From contig JAGHRY010000062.1 in NCBI GenBank assembly GCA_018066145.1, forward strand, positions 1-35,711: a DNA stretch of 35,711 bases, read 5' to 3'. The notes under the pieces were generated by a model. The model was not told where the DNA came from, did not search any database, and saw only the letters and a program-made list of their open reading frames with translations. This DNA is from Candidatus Colimorpha merdihippi. GTDB taxonomy: Bacteria > Bacteroidota > Bacteroidia > Bacteroidales > P3. Shown here piece by piece: positions 8,870 through 17,909 of this stretch; the first letter of the stretch is position 1; the number at the start of each line of letters is the position of its first letter. A program made the translations under genes and the position numbers.

Positions 8870-11376
8870 TATTCCTGGATATAAACTCGTTTCACTCTAG
8901 GCGATACCGAAGTAAGTATTTCGTATGGGATGGTACCCGCTGCCTCGGAAATGCGCTTTAAGAGTTCGGCCTGACCGAAAATGGTTACTTCATCACCTTC
9001 GGCACAAGGCACATCAGTAACATCCAAGAAACACATATCCATACAAATACTGCCAATAATGGGTACCAAATGGCCGTCTACCAACACCTGTCCATGTTCG
9101 TAACCTAATTGGCGATTCAATCCATCGGCATAGCCTATCGATATGATGGCAATGTGCGAAGGCCTTTGTGCTACCCACTTACGATTGTAACCAACACTAT
9201 CGCCTTGCGGTATTTCTTTGATCTGGGAAATTCTTGTCTTCAAACTACTCACCGGGCGCAATTGCTGCTGCACCTCGGGCTCGGGAGCGATACCATATAG
9301 TCCAATACCCAATCTCACCATGTCGAACTGGGCTTCAGGGAATCGAGCAATACCTGAAGAATTAAGAATATGCTGCAAAATGCCAGGGTCGCCCAACATC
9401 GTTTTCAGCTGCGAACTCCATTCGGTAAAACGCGAGATCTGCATCCTCGTAAAATCGTCGGCATCAGGGTCATCGGCACAGGCAAGATGCGAGAATACCG
9501 ATTGAACGCGCAGAGGGCAATCCTGGTTGGAGAAACGTTTCACCAATTCGGGAATGTCAGCTCCGGTAAACCCTAAACGATGCATTCCGGTATCAAACTC
9601 CACGTGTACAGGAATGCGGCTGCCATTGTTATTGGCACCAAAAAGCATGGCTGTTTTTGCGAATAACTCTAGAATGCGAAATGAATAGATATCGGGCTCA
9701 AGCTGATAGCGGATAATATCAGCAAAGCTCTCATCCTCGGGATTCATCACCATAATGGGAACAGTGATGCCAGACCTTCTGAGGTCGACGCCCTCATCGG
9801 CATAAGCCACGGTAAGATAATCGACATGATTATATTGGAGAGCCGAGGCCACTTCAGCCTTTCCAGCTCCATAAGAAGCCGCTTTGACCATGGCCATCAG
9901 GCGTGTTTGAGGACGTATCCGGGATCGATAGAAATTAAGGTTGTGAATCAGATTGTCCAAATTCACCTCCATTATCGTTTGATGATTCCGGCGATGAAGA
10001 ATTTTGGCAATATCTTCAAAATGGAACACGCGTGCACCTTTCAACAGAATGGTTTCGCGATCGATTTTGCCAAAATCGTACTGACGCAAACAATCCTCGG
10101 TAGTCAGATAGAACGAAGAATTGATATCCGCGAAAAGAGCGGCATTGCGTTGCAACGACTCGCCAACTCCGATAAAGCGGGTGATTCCATGCTGAATGGC
10201 CAACTGAGATACTTGGGCATAGAGCTCGTCATCGGGAATACCAGCCTGGAGAATGTCGCTCATGATGAGCGTTTTATTTAGGTGATGACGATCACGTTGC
10301 AAGTAATCCAATGCAATAGTGAGCGATTTCAAATCGAGGCTATAGGAGTCGTTGATAAGCAAACTTCCATTGATTGCCTCATCTATTTCGAGTCGCATGG
10401 CCACCGGCGTAAGGCTTTTGCATCGCTGGGCTATGAAATCGGCATCGTACCCCATCAGCAAAAGGAACGCGATACAATGCATTGCATTTTCGATAGAAGC
10501 CCCATCAACAAACGGGATAACAATACGATGTGTTGAACCCGAATATGAAAAAATCAAAGTAGTGGAAATGTCACTCGATAGAGCCTCCAACAGTTGCACA
10601 TCATTGTCGGCCGACGTGCCCCAAGTGAATCGACGAATATTTTGAAAAACCTCTTGTGAAAGGATTGTAGAATGTATTTCTTTATGGTCGGAACAATAGA
10701 TAATGGTTTGGCAATGAATGAACAATTTCAATTTCTCGGCAATTTTCTGATTCAGTGCCAAGAAATTTTCGCTATGAGCCTGACCAATATTAGTAAAAAT
10801 GCCGATTGTAGGCTGGATGACCTCGCGCAAGTGGTCCATCTCGCCAGGCTGAGAGATGCCGGCCTCGAAAACCCCTAACTGATGAGTAGACTCTATAGGC
10901 CAGACTGATAACGGCACCCCGATTTGAGAATTGTAGCTGCGGGGGGATGAGATGATTCGCAACTGTTCCGCCAGCATTTGGACAATCCAATCCTTGATTA
11001 TCGTCTTGCCATTGCTGCCAGTGATTCCCACCACAGGAATATCGATTTGGCTGCGATGATGGGTGACCAAAACTTGCAAAGCACGCACAACATCGTCGAC
11101 ATACCAGAAATTGGCCATTGTACAAAGCGCAAACTGCTGCTTATACTCGTCATCCACTTCTTTGTTGGGAACCACAAAATTGCGGACGCCCCGCTGGTAC
11201 ATATCATATACATAGCGGCAGCCGGTATTGCGACTGGTGGGAATAGCAAAGAATGCGGTTCCTCTCAAATCGCCAGTATGGCGACTATCGGTAAGCAGTT
11301 TATCGATACAACTAGTAGGATCTACAATCACAGATGATGCACCTTTAAGCAGAGAAGTGATTTCGCTGGGGGTCAT
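8869..11376 (-). CDS. murF-alr: Bifunctional MurF ligase / alanine racemase fusion
   Basis: An 835-residue fusion. The first part (about 1-455) is a Mur ligase like MurF, which adds D-Ala-D-Ala to UDP-MurNAc-tripeptide; its ATP loop is GSNGKT at 120-125 and DSYSLDLKS lies in the central domain. The second part (about 463-835) is a fold-type III alanine racemase that makes D-Ala from L-Ala: PLP lysine Lys498 in AMVKAASYG, catalytic Tyr730 in SVGYNRKW, and the C-terminal GSICMDMCFLDVT block. Thus supplier and consumer of D-Ala are joined; Ddl, the intermediate step, is not in the window. Such fusions are known in Bacteroidota. The ATG overlaps the DUF2851 stop (ATGA), indicating translational coupling. 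Confidence 0.95.
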   Translation of the reverse strand: MTPSEITSLLKGASSVIVDPTSCIDKLLTDSRHTGDLRGTAFFAIPTSRNTGCRYVYDMYQRGVRNFVVPNKEVDDEYKQQFALCTMANFWYVDDVVRALQVLVTHHRSQIDIPVVGITGSNGKTIIKDWIVQMLAEQLRIISSPRSYNSQIGVPLSVWPIESTHQLGVFEAGISQPGEMDHLREVIQPTIGIFTNIGQAHSENFLALNQKIAEKLKLFIHCQTIIYCSDHKEIHSTILSQEVFQNIRRFTWGTSADNDVQLLEALSSDISTTLIFSYSGSTHRIVIPFVDGASIENAMHCIAFLLLMGYDADFIAQRCKSLTPVAMRLEIDEAINGSLLINDSYSLDLKSLTIALDYLQRDRHHLNKTLIMSDILQAGIPDDELYAQVSQLAIQHGITRFIGVGESLQRNAALFADINSSFYLTTEDCLRQYDFGKIDRETILLKGARVFHFEDIAKILHRRNHQTIMEVNLDNLIHNLNFYRSRIRPQTRLMAMVKAASYGAGKAEVASALQYNHVDYLTVAYADEGVDLRRSGITVPIMVMNPEDESFADIIRYQLEPDIYSFRILELFAKTAMLFGANNNGSRIPVHVEFDTGMHRLGFTGADIPELVKRFSNQDCPLRVQSVFSHLACADDPDADDFTRMQISRFTEWSSQLKTMLGDPGILQHILNSSGIARFPEAQFDMVRLGIGLYGIAPEPEVQQQLRPVSSLKTRISQIKEIPQGDSVGYNRKWVAQRPSHIAIISIGYADGLNRQLGYEHGQVLVDGHLVPIIGSICMDMCFLDVTDVPCAEGDEVTIFGQAELLKRISEAAGTIPYEILTSVSPRVKRVYIQE

Positions 11377-12656
11377 GGTACCAATATTTTGTATCCTATC
11401 ATGCAGCGAAGGCAGTCATGCTGGTTGCAATGGCTTTGATATAACTGTATCAGAGCCTGGCTTTGCGATGCATTTTGTGCTCGCACACCAGCATTACTCC
11501 ATTGGCGGATGATGTGGTTTGATTCAGGTTTTATTTGTTCCAATATCGACACAGCCTGGTCTTTATATTCCTGCATACCATGCTGGTTGCCATATTCAAA
11601 AAGGAGGGGAACCCATGCATTTATTATCAATACATCGACAAATGACGCCCCCAGCTTTTTAGGTTTACCCGGGGAGGGCTTGTCAAACTGATAATGATGG
11701 GTCCAATAATCAGAAGCCGCAACATCGAAGAATTGCTGCAACTGTTTCGCTTCGGGGGTGTCTAGCAGATGGCTGAAGAGGCCATGCGACTGCGATATCA
11801 ATCGAGCAAATTGGCTAATTCGTATCGTGGGGAAATTATTCGGCCGCAACCGGAAGAATTTCCACAGATAACCCGCTATTGGAGTAAGATTAGCTCCCTG
11901 ACGCAATGCTTGATAGTCTATCTGCAGCTGACGGGGATATTCATCATCAAAGAATCCTTCCAACAACCCGGCCTGCCCCATTAAGAGTGCTTCGATTCGC
12001 TGGGGCTTGTCTCGCCAACGGGCAAGCAATCCCATGTCGGTTGACTTTGCCAGCAGCTCAAAGGGGAAACTATTGGCTTTCCCTCCGAAATAATGGGCCA
12101 GCAGCCAATAGCAGCATTGTTCCCAATTGCCTCGGCTATCGGAAAGCATCTGACGAACGAGAGCACATTTTGCCTCAAGTCGCTCAATAGTAAGCCGTTC
12201 TAAAGCAGAATTCACATAGAGCGACGATACTTTATGCAAATGGTTGACACAAGGTATCGGGATTGGTTCGGGCGGATGCACTAAGGCTTCGTAATTGTCC
12301 CACAACGAATTCTGGATATTGTCAGCAATACATAGTGTAGGCAACTCGCGACAATTCTGGAGTGTGATGGCAGTATCATGAACATACACCACGTGCAATA
12401 CCACATTATCATACGCATGATCGGTGCTATGCTTATGCAAATTCCAATCAGAGGAATGCACATGCACCTCCACATTGCCCACCCACAGCGTGTCGCCTAT
12501 CCTCAAATGGGCATCGAAAAAATCGGGACCCGAATCACGGTTGAGGAGTCCCGGCTTTTCCACTTTTACAACAAGGCCATCACATGTACGAAGCTCGCCC
12601 TCCAGCAGTTGATGCTGCCAGACATATTGGAGAAACAATTCGGACATGCGAGCCAT
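11373..12656 (-). CDS. DUF2851 family protein
   Basis: A 427-residue protein of DUF2851, a family found mostly in Bacteroidota and with no assigned function. The N-terminal half has the recognisable GPDFFDAHLRIGDTLWVGNVEVHVHSSDWNLH-type region (about 38-75), rich in His and Asp, which could bind metal or nucleic acid; that is speculation. The C-terminus has a Cys-containing end (HCNQHDCLRCMIGY) that may form a small zinc-binding knuckle. No signal peptide or membrane helix is seen, so it is probably cytoplasmic. It overlaps murF-alr by 4 nt and follows dnaJ by 58 nt. Confidence 0.9.
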   Translation of the reverse strand: MARMSELFLQYVWQHQLLEGELRTCDGLVVKVEKPGLLNRDSGPDFFDAHLRIGDTLWVGNVEVHVHSSDWNLHKHSTDHAYDNVVLHVVYVHDTAITLQNCRELPTLCIADNIQNSLWDNYEALVHPPEPIPIPCVNHLHKVSSLYVNSALERLTIERLEAKCALVRQMLSDSRGNWEQCCYWLLAHYFGGKANSFPFELLAKSTDMGLLARWRDKPQRIEALLMGQAGLLEGFFDDEYPRQLQIDYQALRQGANLTPIAGYLWKFFRLRPNNFPTIRISQFARLISQSHGLFSHLLDTPEAKQLQQFFDVAASDYWTHHYQFDKPSPGKPKKLGASFVDVLIINAWVPLLFEYGNQHGMQEYKDQAVSILEQIKPESNHIIRQWSNAGVRAQNASQSQALIQLYQSHCNQHDCLRCMIGYKILVP

Positions 12657-12680
12657 GTTACTTCTATTTTTTTTGCCACC

Positions 12681-12698
12681 TCACCCAAAGACGGGTGA
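12681..12698. other. Small hairpin between dnaJ and DUF2851
   Basis: TCACCC (12681-12686) and GGGTGA (12693-12698) form a perfect 6-bp GC-rich stem with a 6-nt loop. On the minus strand it lies upstream of the DUF2851 start and is not followed by a T-run, so it is not a canonical terminator for the minus-strand genes. It could act as an mRNA processing or attenuation structure between dnaJ and DUF2851. Confidence 0.35.
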
Positions 12699-12714
12699 AT
12701 AATGGTATACGTTA

Positions 12715-13881
12715 TTAATTGAAAAGATCTTTCATCTTATCAAAGAATCCTCTTTCCTGTTTTGAAGGAGTCGGTTGGAAATTGGGCTGTTTGTCCAGTT
12801 TTGTGAGGATTTCTTTTTCTTCGCGAGAAAGGCTCTTCGGAACCCACACATTGAGGCTCACCAATAGGTCTCCGCGTCTGTAGCCGTTCACTTCTGGGAG
12901 GCCCTTGCCCTTCAGGCGAATTACTTTACCCGACGGAGTGCCTGCATCTATTTTTACCTTTACCTTTCCGGTAAGGGTTGGAATCTCGATGCTGGCGCCC
13001 ATGGCTGCTTGAGAAAAAGTGATAAAGGCATTATAGTACAGGTTGGTCTCCTGACGTTCGAAATTCTCATGGGGGATTTCCTCGATAAGTACAATCAGAT
13101 CGCCAGGCACACCGCCACGAGCGGCTGCATTACCCTTGCCTTGCATCGAAAGCTGCATGCCATCCGTAACGCCGGCAGGAATATTGATATTGATAATTTC
13201 TTCAGAACGTACGATTCCTTCGCCATTGCAATCCGGGCACTTATCTTTGATAATCTGGCCCTGGCCACCACATTGAGGACATACGCTCTGTGTTTGCATC
13301 TGACCCAGGATAGTGCGACGGACTTCGGTAACAACACCCGAGCCATGGCAATGGCTGCAGGTTTCCATGCTATTATTGCGAGCGCCAGAGCCACTGCAGG
13401 TTTTGCAAGGGACATATTTAGCCACCTTGATCTTTTTCTCTGCACCTTTATCGATTTCTTCCAAAGTAAGCTTAACTTTGATACGCAGGTTGCTTCCACG
13501 GTTGGTCGTACGGGCTCTGCGTCCGGATGCGCTGCCGCCGAAACCGCCAAAGCCGCCGAAACCGCCTCCGCCACCAAAAAGGTCGCCAAAAATATCGCCA
13601 AAATGGGAGAAGATGTCGTTCATATCCATTCCGCCGCCATATCCGCCAGCACCTCCTTCGAAAGCGGCATGACCAAACTGGTCGTATTTTGCCTTCTTTT
13701 CAGAGTTGCTCAACACATCATAAGCCTCGGCAGCCTCCTTGAACTTCTCTTCAGCCTCTTTGTCGCCGGGATTACGATCGGGGTGATACTGCAGAGCCAG
13801 CTTGCGATAGGCCTTCTTTAGCTCGTCAGCGGTGGCATTCCTACCAACGCCCAATACTTCGTAGTAATCTTTTTTAGCCAT
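12715..13881 (-). CDS. dnaJ: Chaperone DnaJ (Hsp40)
   Basis: Co-chaperone that delivers unfolded clients to DnaK and stimulates its ATPase; cytoplasmic. Full-length type I architecture: J domain (about 1-70) with the HPD triad at 33-35, a Gly/Phe-rich linker (about 75-115) that is unusually Gly-rich, and a zinc domain with four CXXCXGXG repeats ([32 protein letters not shown]). The two beta-barrel client-binding domains and a C-terminal dimerisation region follow. The length of 388 is normal. It lies 23 nt after grpE and is presumably co-transcribed with it. dnaK is not in the window. Confidence 0.98.
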   Translation of the reverse strand: MAKKDYYEVLGVGRNATADELKKAYRKLALQYHPDRNPGDKEAEEKFKEAAEAYDVLSNSEKKAKYDQFGHAAFEGGAGGYGGGMDMNDIFSHFGDIFGDLFGGGGGFGGFGGFGGSASGRRARTTNRGSNLRIKVKLTLEEIDKGAEKKIKVAKYVPCKTCSGSGARNNSMETCSHCHGSGVVTEVRRTILGQMQTQSVCPQCGGQGQIIKDKCPDCNGEGIVRSEEIININIPAGVTDGMQLSMQGKGNAAARGGVPGDLIVLIEEIPHENFERQETNLYYNAFITFSQAAMGASIEIPTLTGKVKVKIDAGTPSGKVIRLKGKGLPEVNGYRRGDLLVSLNVWVPKSLSREEKEILTKLDKQPNFQPTPSKQERGFFDKMKDLFN

Positions 13882-13904
13882 TTTTGCAGTTATGTTACTT
13901 CAGA

Positions 13905-14483
13905 TTAAATTGCCACCACCACTTTGGCGTAGCGCAATACTTTGTCATTGAGGAAATATCCTTTTTCAACCACTTCGGCAACAGTACCCTTCATGCTTTC
14001 GTCCGGAGCAGGGAACTGGGTGACAGCCTCATGCAGGTTTTCATCAAACTTTTCGCCCTTTGCTTCGATGGGTTTCAGCCCCTTCTGCTGGAGGATATTC
14101 ATCATCTTATTATAAATGAGCTGCACACCCTCTTTCGAATGATCGTCATCAGCCATGGCCGAAAGAGCACGCTCCAAATCATCAACAACAGGAAGGATAG
14201 CTTTTACCGTTTCGCGAGCGCCATTAATCAAAAGATCGGCCTTTTCTTGATTAGTGCGTTTCCGATAATTCTCATATTCAGAATAGATACGAACATATTT
14301 GTCATTGGCCTCTACAAGCTTCTGGCCCAATTCCTGCAATTTCTCCTCATTTTCATCATGTTTTCCATGATGCTTTTTGCGATCTTTTTTTCCTTTTTCT
14401 ACATTAACAGTTTCTGCATCAGCAACACCCTGTGCACTGTTTTCAAGTTCCTGATCCTGATCTTTCTTTACTTCTTCTGACAT
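13905..14483 (-). CDS. grpE: Nucleotide exchange factor GrpE
   Basis: Releases ADP from DnaK. The 192-residue protein starts with a low-complexity, highly charged region (about 1-50), followed by a long coiled coil (about 45-100) and the beta domain near the C-terminus with DENLHEAVTQFP and VAEVVEKGYFLNDKVLRYAKVVV, the GrpE signature. It is the first gene of the grpE-dnaJ pair. No CIRCE element (the HrcA operator) is seen upstream; a different inverted repeat lies at 14519-14542. Confidence 0.96.
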   Translation of the reverse strand: MSEEVKKDQDQELENSAQGVADAETVNVEKGKKDRKKHHGKHDENEEKLQELGQKLVEANDKYVRIYSEYENYRKRTNQEKADLLINGARETVKAILPVVDDLERALSAMADDDHSKEGVQLIYNKMMNILQQKGLKPIEAKGEKFDENLHEAVTQFPAPDESMKGTVAEVVEKGYFLNDKVLRYAKVVVAI

Positions 14484-14518
14484 ATTATTGTTTATTATTA
14501 TTCGACATTAAAATTATT

Positions 14519-14542
14519 ATACAAATATGACGCATTTTGTAT
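14519..14542. promoter_or_regulatory. Candidate operator or promoter region upstream of grpE
   Basis: ATACAAA (14519-14525) and TTTGTAT (14536-14542) form a perfect inverted repeat with a 10-nt spacer, 36 nt upstream of the grpE start. On the minus strand the same stretch contains CATATTTG (14522-14529), one mismatch from the -7 consensus TAnnTTTG. It could be a regulator site overlapping the grpE promoter, or chance in AT-rich DNA. Confidence 0.35.
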
Positions 14543-14597
14543 GCCAAAAACGTCAACCATGACATTTTGTCACAAAATACACATGCTACCCAATCGC

Positions 14598-16136
14598 CTA
14601 CCATTTAAAGACATCCATCGGCGATTTTGGTCGACGGTCATCCATCCAATTAAAATTGGACAATTGTTTCTTTTCCTCGGTTAACTTATCCGGCGGATAG
14701 GTGTTCATATCCGGGCTTCCGATGGTAACAATACGGTCGGGCGCACGATCTACAAAATAGACTCTCATATCTGATCCTTGTCCAACATTCACACCAATCA
14801 GCGTAAGATTTCCACGAACGTCTTCGTCGGTAATATAATACACCATTTCGGCATTTCCCAAAATATCGGAATATTTTGGTTCGCCCTTATCAAAATAAAC
14901 AATGGTGTTACGGCCTTTCACCTGGTTAAACTTATCGCCATCTAACTGCTCAATAAAGAAATTGTTATCTTTAAAGTAAGCTTGTTTTACGCCCGAAGTA
15001 TCATGGGTAATTACTATAGTATCTGCGGTAGCCTGGTAATGGTCATACCAAATCACAGGTGCGCCAAACATGTGCAAGATAGAATCCACAGCACTATAAT
15101 ACGACGAATCGCACATCGCCTGGCTAAGTCCTCTATAAACTTTCACATGGCGGAATGCCGATACCGACTCCAGATGGCGAGCACTATCATTTACCACAAA
15201 AATGCTATCGGCATGGAGGTATAATGTATCCGGTACAGCGGTAGAATCATCCTTGCTGCGGTGGACAAAACGAACCAAAGCGCTATCAGTTACAAATGAC
15301 GAACGTGTTTGCTGATTGGTTTCGGCATAACGGCTAGTGCTTATCACATCATTAATGGTATCGTATATCGTAACCCTACCCTGCGCCTTACCAAATTCAG
15401 TCTCTTCAAAATAATCCAAAGTATCGCTGATTATATGCTTTTCGCCGTGGTGCACTTGTGAAGACTTTACAGAATGTGCATGTCGCAAATCGGTATTGTA
15501 CGTACCCTGCTCGCTATAAATAACCGTAGAATCGGTGTATACATGCGTAGGGCTCCAAAACTCGGCAAGGTGGGTCTTCATACTATACGTCAACGTGTCT
15601 GTCTCCAAACGCATGTTTGAATCAGTGAGCACCACAGAGTCGTATATATCAAAAACTTTGAAATCGGAATTGTAATAACCAATCTTACTCACCAGACGTT
15701 TGTCCTTATTAGTAGTAATGCCCCACGACTCATACGATGCAATCGAAGAAAATCGGTCATACGTGAGATGGTCGGACTTCAACACCGTTTTGCCATCAAT
15801 CATCCTCACGGTATCATCCCAAATATCCAGCACACGGGCTTCGCCATCATAGTAGAGCTGGTCGCCATAAATGGTGGTAGTATCGGATAGAATAATCTTC
15901 ACATTTCCAAAAGCAGTCAAATCGTTTCTAACCTGATTCAACAACGCAGAATCAGCAATGAGGGTCATCCCTTCATGACGGGCTTTCACATGCTGATAAA
16001 GAATCCAAGTATCTGCATCGAAAGGGTCTCTCGTGCCCATACCGGCCTCATAGGTAATCAGCTTCTGACCCCATGAAGTACTCGCATAGACAACAGCGAG
16101 AAGCAAAAGCACACGTTTCAAGACATTTAACTTCAT
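14598..16136 (-). CDS. OstA/LptA-like envelope protein
   Basis: A 512-residue secreted protein with a signal peptide (MKLNVLKRVLLLLAVVYAST, cleavage after SWG). The rest is a series of short beta-strand units of the type DTLTYSMKTHLAEFW and LYYDGEARVLDIWDD, which is the OstA/LptA-like beta-jellyroll seen in lipopolysaccharide-transport proteins. In Bacteroidota this family is presumed to act in LPS transport across the periplasm, by analogy with LptA and the N-domain of LptD; no outer-membrane barrel domain is present. It lies downstream of the GldJ/GldK-type gene but has its own promoter and a terminator between them. Family call is good; the exact role is inferred. Confidence 0.85.
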   Translation of the reverse strand: MKLNVLKRVLLLLAVVYASTSWGQKLITYEAGMGTRDPFDADTWILYQHVKARHEGMTLIADSALLNQVRNDLTAFGNVKIILSDTTTIYGDQLYYDGEARVLDIWDDTVRMIDGKTVLKSDHLTYDRFSSIASYESWGITTNKDKRLVSKIGYYNSDFKVFDIYDSVVLTDSNMRLETDTLTYSMKTHLAEFWSPTHVYTDSTVIYSEQGTYNTDLRHAHSVKSSQVHHGEKHIISDTLDYFEETEFGKAQGRVTIYDTINDVISTSRYAETNQQTRSSFVTDSALVRFVHRSKDDSTAVPDTLYLHADSIFVVNDSARHLESVSAFRHVKVYRGLSQAMCDSSYYSAVDSILHMFGAPVIWYDHYQATADTIVITHDTSGVKQAYFKDNNFFIEQLDGDKFNQVKGRNTIVYFDKGEPKYSDILGNAEMVYYITDEDVRGNLTLIGVNVGQGSDMRVYFVDRAPDRIVTIGSPDMNTYPPDKLTEEKKQLSNFNWMDDRRPKSPMDVFKW

Positions 16137-16159
16137 ACTTACAATGCAATAATAAAATG

Positions 16160-16167
16160 CAAAGATA
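16160..16167 (-). promoter_or_regulatory. Bacteroidota -7 element for the OstA-like gene
   Basis: On the minus strand TATCTTTG matches TAnnTTTG. It lies 23 nt upstream of the OstA-like ATG, giving a leader of about 20 nt, and it follows the terminator of the preceding gene. Confidence 0.65.
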
Positions 16168-16200
16168 CGATTTTTTTATGAAATAATAGAATTAATATCA

Positions 16201-16216
16201 ATTCGCCATGGCGAAT
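16201..16216. promoter_or_regulatory. Perfect 16-bp palindrome upstream of the OstA-like promoter
   Basis: ATTCGCCATGGCGAAT is identical to its reverse complement. It lies 33 bp upstream of the -7 element on the minus strand and 9 bp from the preceding terminator, so its centre is near -50 relative to the expected transcription start. Length and position suit a dimeric activator or repressor site. No regulator can be named. Confidence 0.45.
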
Positions 16217-16224
16217 ATGATAAA

Positions 16225-16256
16225 CAAAAGGGCATACAAAAATGCATGCCCTTTTG
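16225..16256 (-). terminator. Terminator of the GldJ/GldK-type gene
   Basis: A perfect 11-bp stem, CAAAAGGGCAT (16225-16235) and ATGCCCTTTTG (16246-16256), with a 10-nt loop, 26 nt after the stop codon. On the minus strand it ends in CCCTTTTGTTTATC, a T-rich tail. It separates the secretion gene from the OstA-like gene. Confidence 0.8.
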
Positions 16257-16281
16257 AACAATATAATAGAATTTTCTATTA

Positions 16282-17841
16282 TTATTTTGCGCCAGTACGA
16301 GAACCCATACGGTCCATAGCGCAACGGAAACCAATCCAAGAAGTGCTGCGATCCTGGTCATAATAACGGCGGGTGCCGCACTGCATCCAGTAAGCGCGAT
16401 CTCTCCAGCTACCACCCTTGACAACGCGAACACGGTTATTCACCATAGAGGTGATATTGTTCTTGTCAAGACTATCAGAACGGTGGTACATCTGGTTGGT
16501 CTGATCCTCATTGGAACGTACCATTGTCTCGTCAGCCTCTTCCTCATCATCAGACTCTCTCAACCAGCCGGAAGCAGAAGTAGCTTCCTTGCTCTCGAAG
16601 TCATAAATGCTGGAATTCCAGTCACCATCAAGATAGTTGATGTTATCGGCCTGGCGGTAGTTGCGACGGTTCATATCATCAGGAACATTCTGATAAATAA
16701 GGTTACCGGTAGCTTCGTCGATAGCAGCCTCTTCGCCATCTTCGCTCATAGCAACATATTGATAAACGTTACCACGGAAGGGGTTCTGATCATCGCCGCC
16801 AATGGGGTTGGCATCTTTACGATAAACATCGCCACACCATTCAGCAACATTACCAGCCATGTGGTACAGACCGTAGTCATTGGGGAAATACCACTTAACA
16901 GGAGCGGTGTACTCCCAACCGTCGTTCAAATTGCCAGCTACGCCCATAGCGTCGCCACGAGAACGTTTGAAGTTGGCCAGGAACTGACCATAATATTTCT
17001 TATTAGCAGAACGAACGCTCTGACCAGCCCAAGGATAGGTCTTGTGTTCAACAACACGCTCGTCATAAGTGTTACCAATCATACCGAGAGCAGCGAACTC
17101 CCATTCAGCCTCGGTCGGGAGGCGGTAGTTGGGCAGGAGGATACCATCGGAACGGCGAACGTTACGGTTCTCACCACCGCTAGCAGGATTCAAATCAGGC
17201 ACACCCTTGCCTTCGCCCTTGTACAAGCCAGCAAGATAGACATCGGTCTGGAAAGCCTCAGAACCGGTAAGTTCGCTCTGAGCGAGATCGATGATACCAT
17301 GGTCAACAAGAATCTTCTCGTTTACGCGGTCGGTACGCCATTTGCAGAACTGAGAAGCCTGCTCCCAGGTAACACCAACAACAGGATAGTCGTTGAACAT
17401 TGCACACTGGAAATAGTTCTCAACAAAGTTCTCGACCCAAGAAAGGCGACTACGCCATACAGTGGTATCGGGATAAATCTGTTTTACCAGTTCAGGATAC
17501 TCCTCACCATAAGCGCGGTTCATCCAATAAACGAACTCACGGTAAGAGATATTGGAAACCTCGGTCTCATCAATATAGAATGACGAAACAGTAACGGTGT
17601 GAACCAAATTGTTCCAAGAAAAGCGTGACTCATCGGCCACACGGCCCATCTGGAAGGAGCCGCCTTCAATGAAAACAAGGCCAGGACCAGTAATCTGTTC
17701 GGAATAAGAAGAACGGTCAAAACCGCCCCACTCAGTGTCGTTCAGATTCCAACCAGTAGTGGAAGACTGTTCTTTGCTACCGCAAGAAACAAGCAGTAGC
17801 GCAGAAGCCAGCATAAGGAATGAGAATTTTAAAATCTTCAT
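16282..17841 (-). CDS. GldJ/GldK (PorK)-family T9SS/gliding lipoprotein with SUMF1 fold
   Basis: Outer-membrane lipoprotein of the type IX secretion/gliding machinery. The signal ends in LLLVSC with Cys20 as the lipid-bearing residue. The body is a formylglycine-generating-enzyme-like fold, with GPGLVFIEGGSFQMG near 52, DETEVSNISYREF, PVVGVTWEQA, YRLPTEAEWEFAALG and GNVAEWCGDVYR, ending in VKGGSWRDRAYW and IGFRCAM. The two active-site cysteines of true FGE are replaced (Asp and Met at the GGSWRDRAYWM positions), so the role is structural. Length (519) and an insert near 400-460 favour GldJ over GldK/PorK, and porL, porM and porN do not follow, as they would after porK. Upstream, 68 nt away, is a PorP/SprF gene. 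Family is secure; J versus K is not. Confidence 0.85.
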   Translation of the reverse strand: MKILKFSFLMLASALLLVSCGSKEQSSTTGWNLNDTEWGGFDRSSYSEQITGPGLVFIEGGSFQMGRVADESRFSWNNLVHTVTVSSFYIDETEVSNISYREFVYWMNRAYGEEYPELVKQIYPDTTVWRSRLSWVENFVENYFQCAMFNDYPVVGVTWEQASQFCKWRTDRVNEKILVDHGIIDLAQSELTGSEAFQTDVYLAGLYKGEGKGVPDLNPASGGENRNVRRSDGILLPNYRLPTEAEWEFAALGMIGNTYDERVVEHKTYPWAGQSVRSANKKYYGQFLANFKRSRGDAMGVAGNLNDGWEYTAPVKWYFPNDYGLYHMAGNVAEWCGDVYRKDANPIGGDDQNPFRGNVYQYVAMSEDGEEAAIDEATGNLIYQNVPDDMNRRNYRQADNINYLDGDWNSSIYDFESKEATSASGWLRESDDEEEADETMVRSNEDQTNQMYHRSDSLDKNNITSMVNNRVRVVKGGSWRDRAYWMQCGTRRYYDQDRSTSWIGFRCAMDRMGSRTGAK

Positions 17842-17909
17842 AGTAGATTAATTTTTATCTATCTTTATACGTTATTATCTATGGTAAGTTTCGTTTTTAG
17901 CACTTTTTA

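Noticed and set aside
14484-14597. CIRCE (HrcA) operator ahead of grpE
   Set aside because: TTAGCACTC-N9-GAGTGCTAA or a near match is not present; only an unrelated AT-rich inverted repeat is seen.
16282-17841. Active formylglycine-generating enzyme or sulfatase maturase
   Set aside because: The fold is present, but both catalytic Cys positions are Asp and Met, and the protein is a lipoprotein of the GldJ/GldK type.
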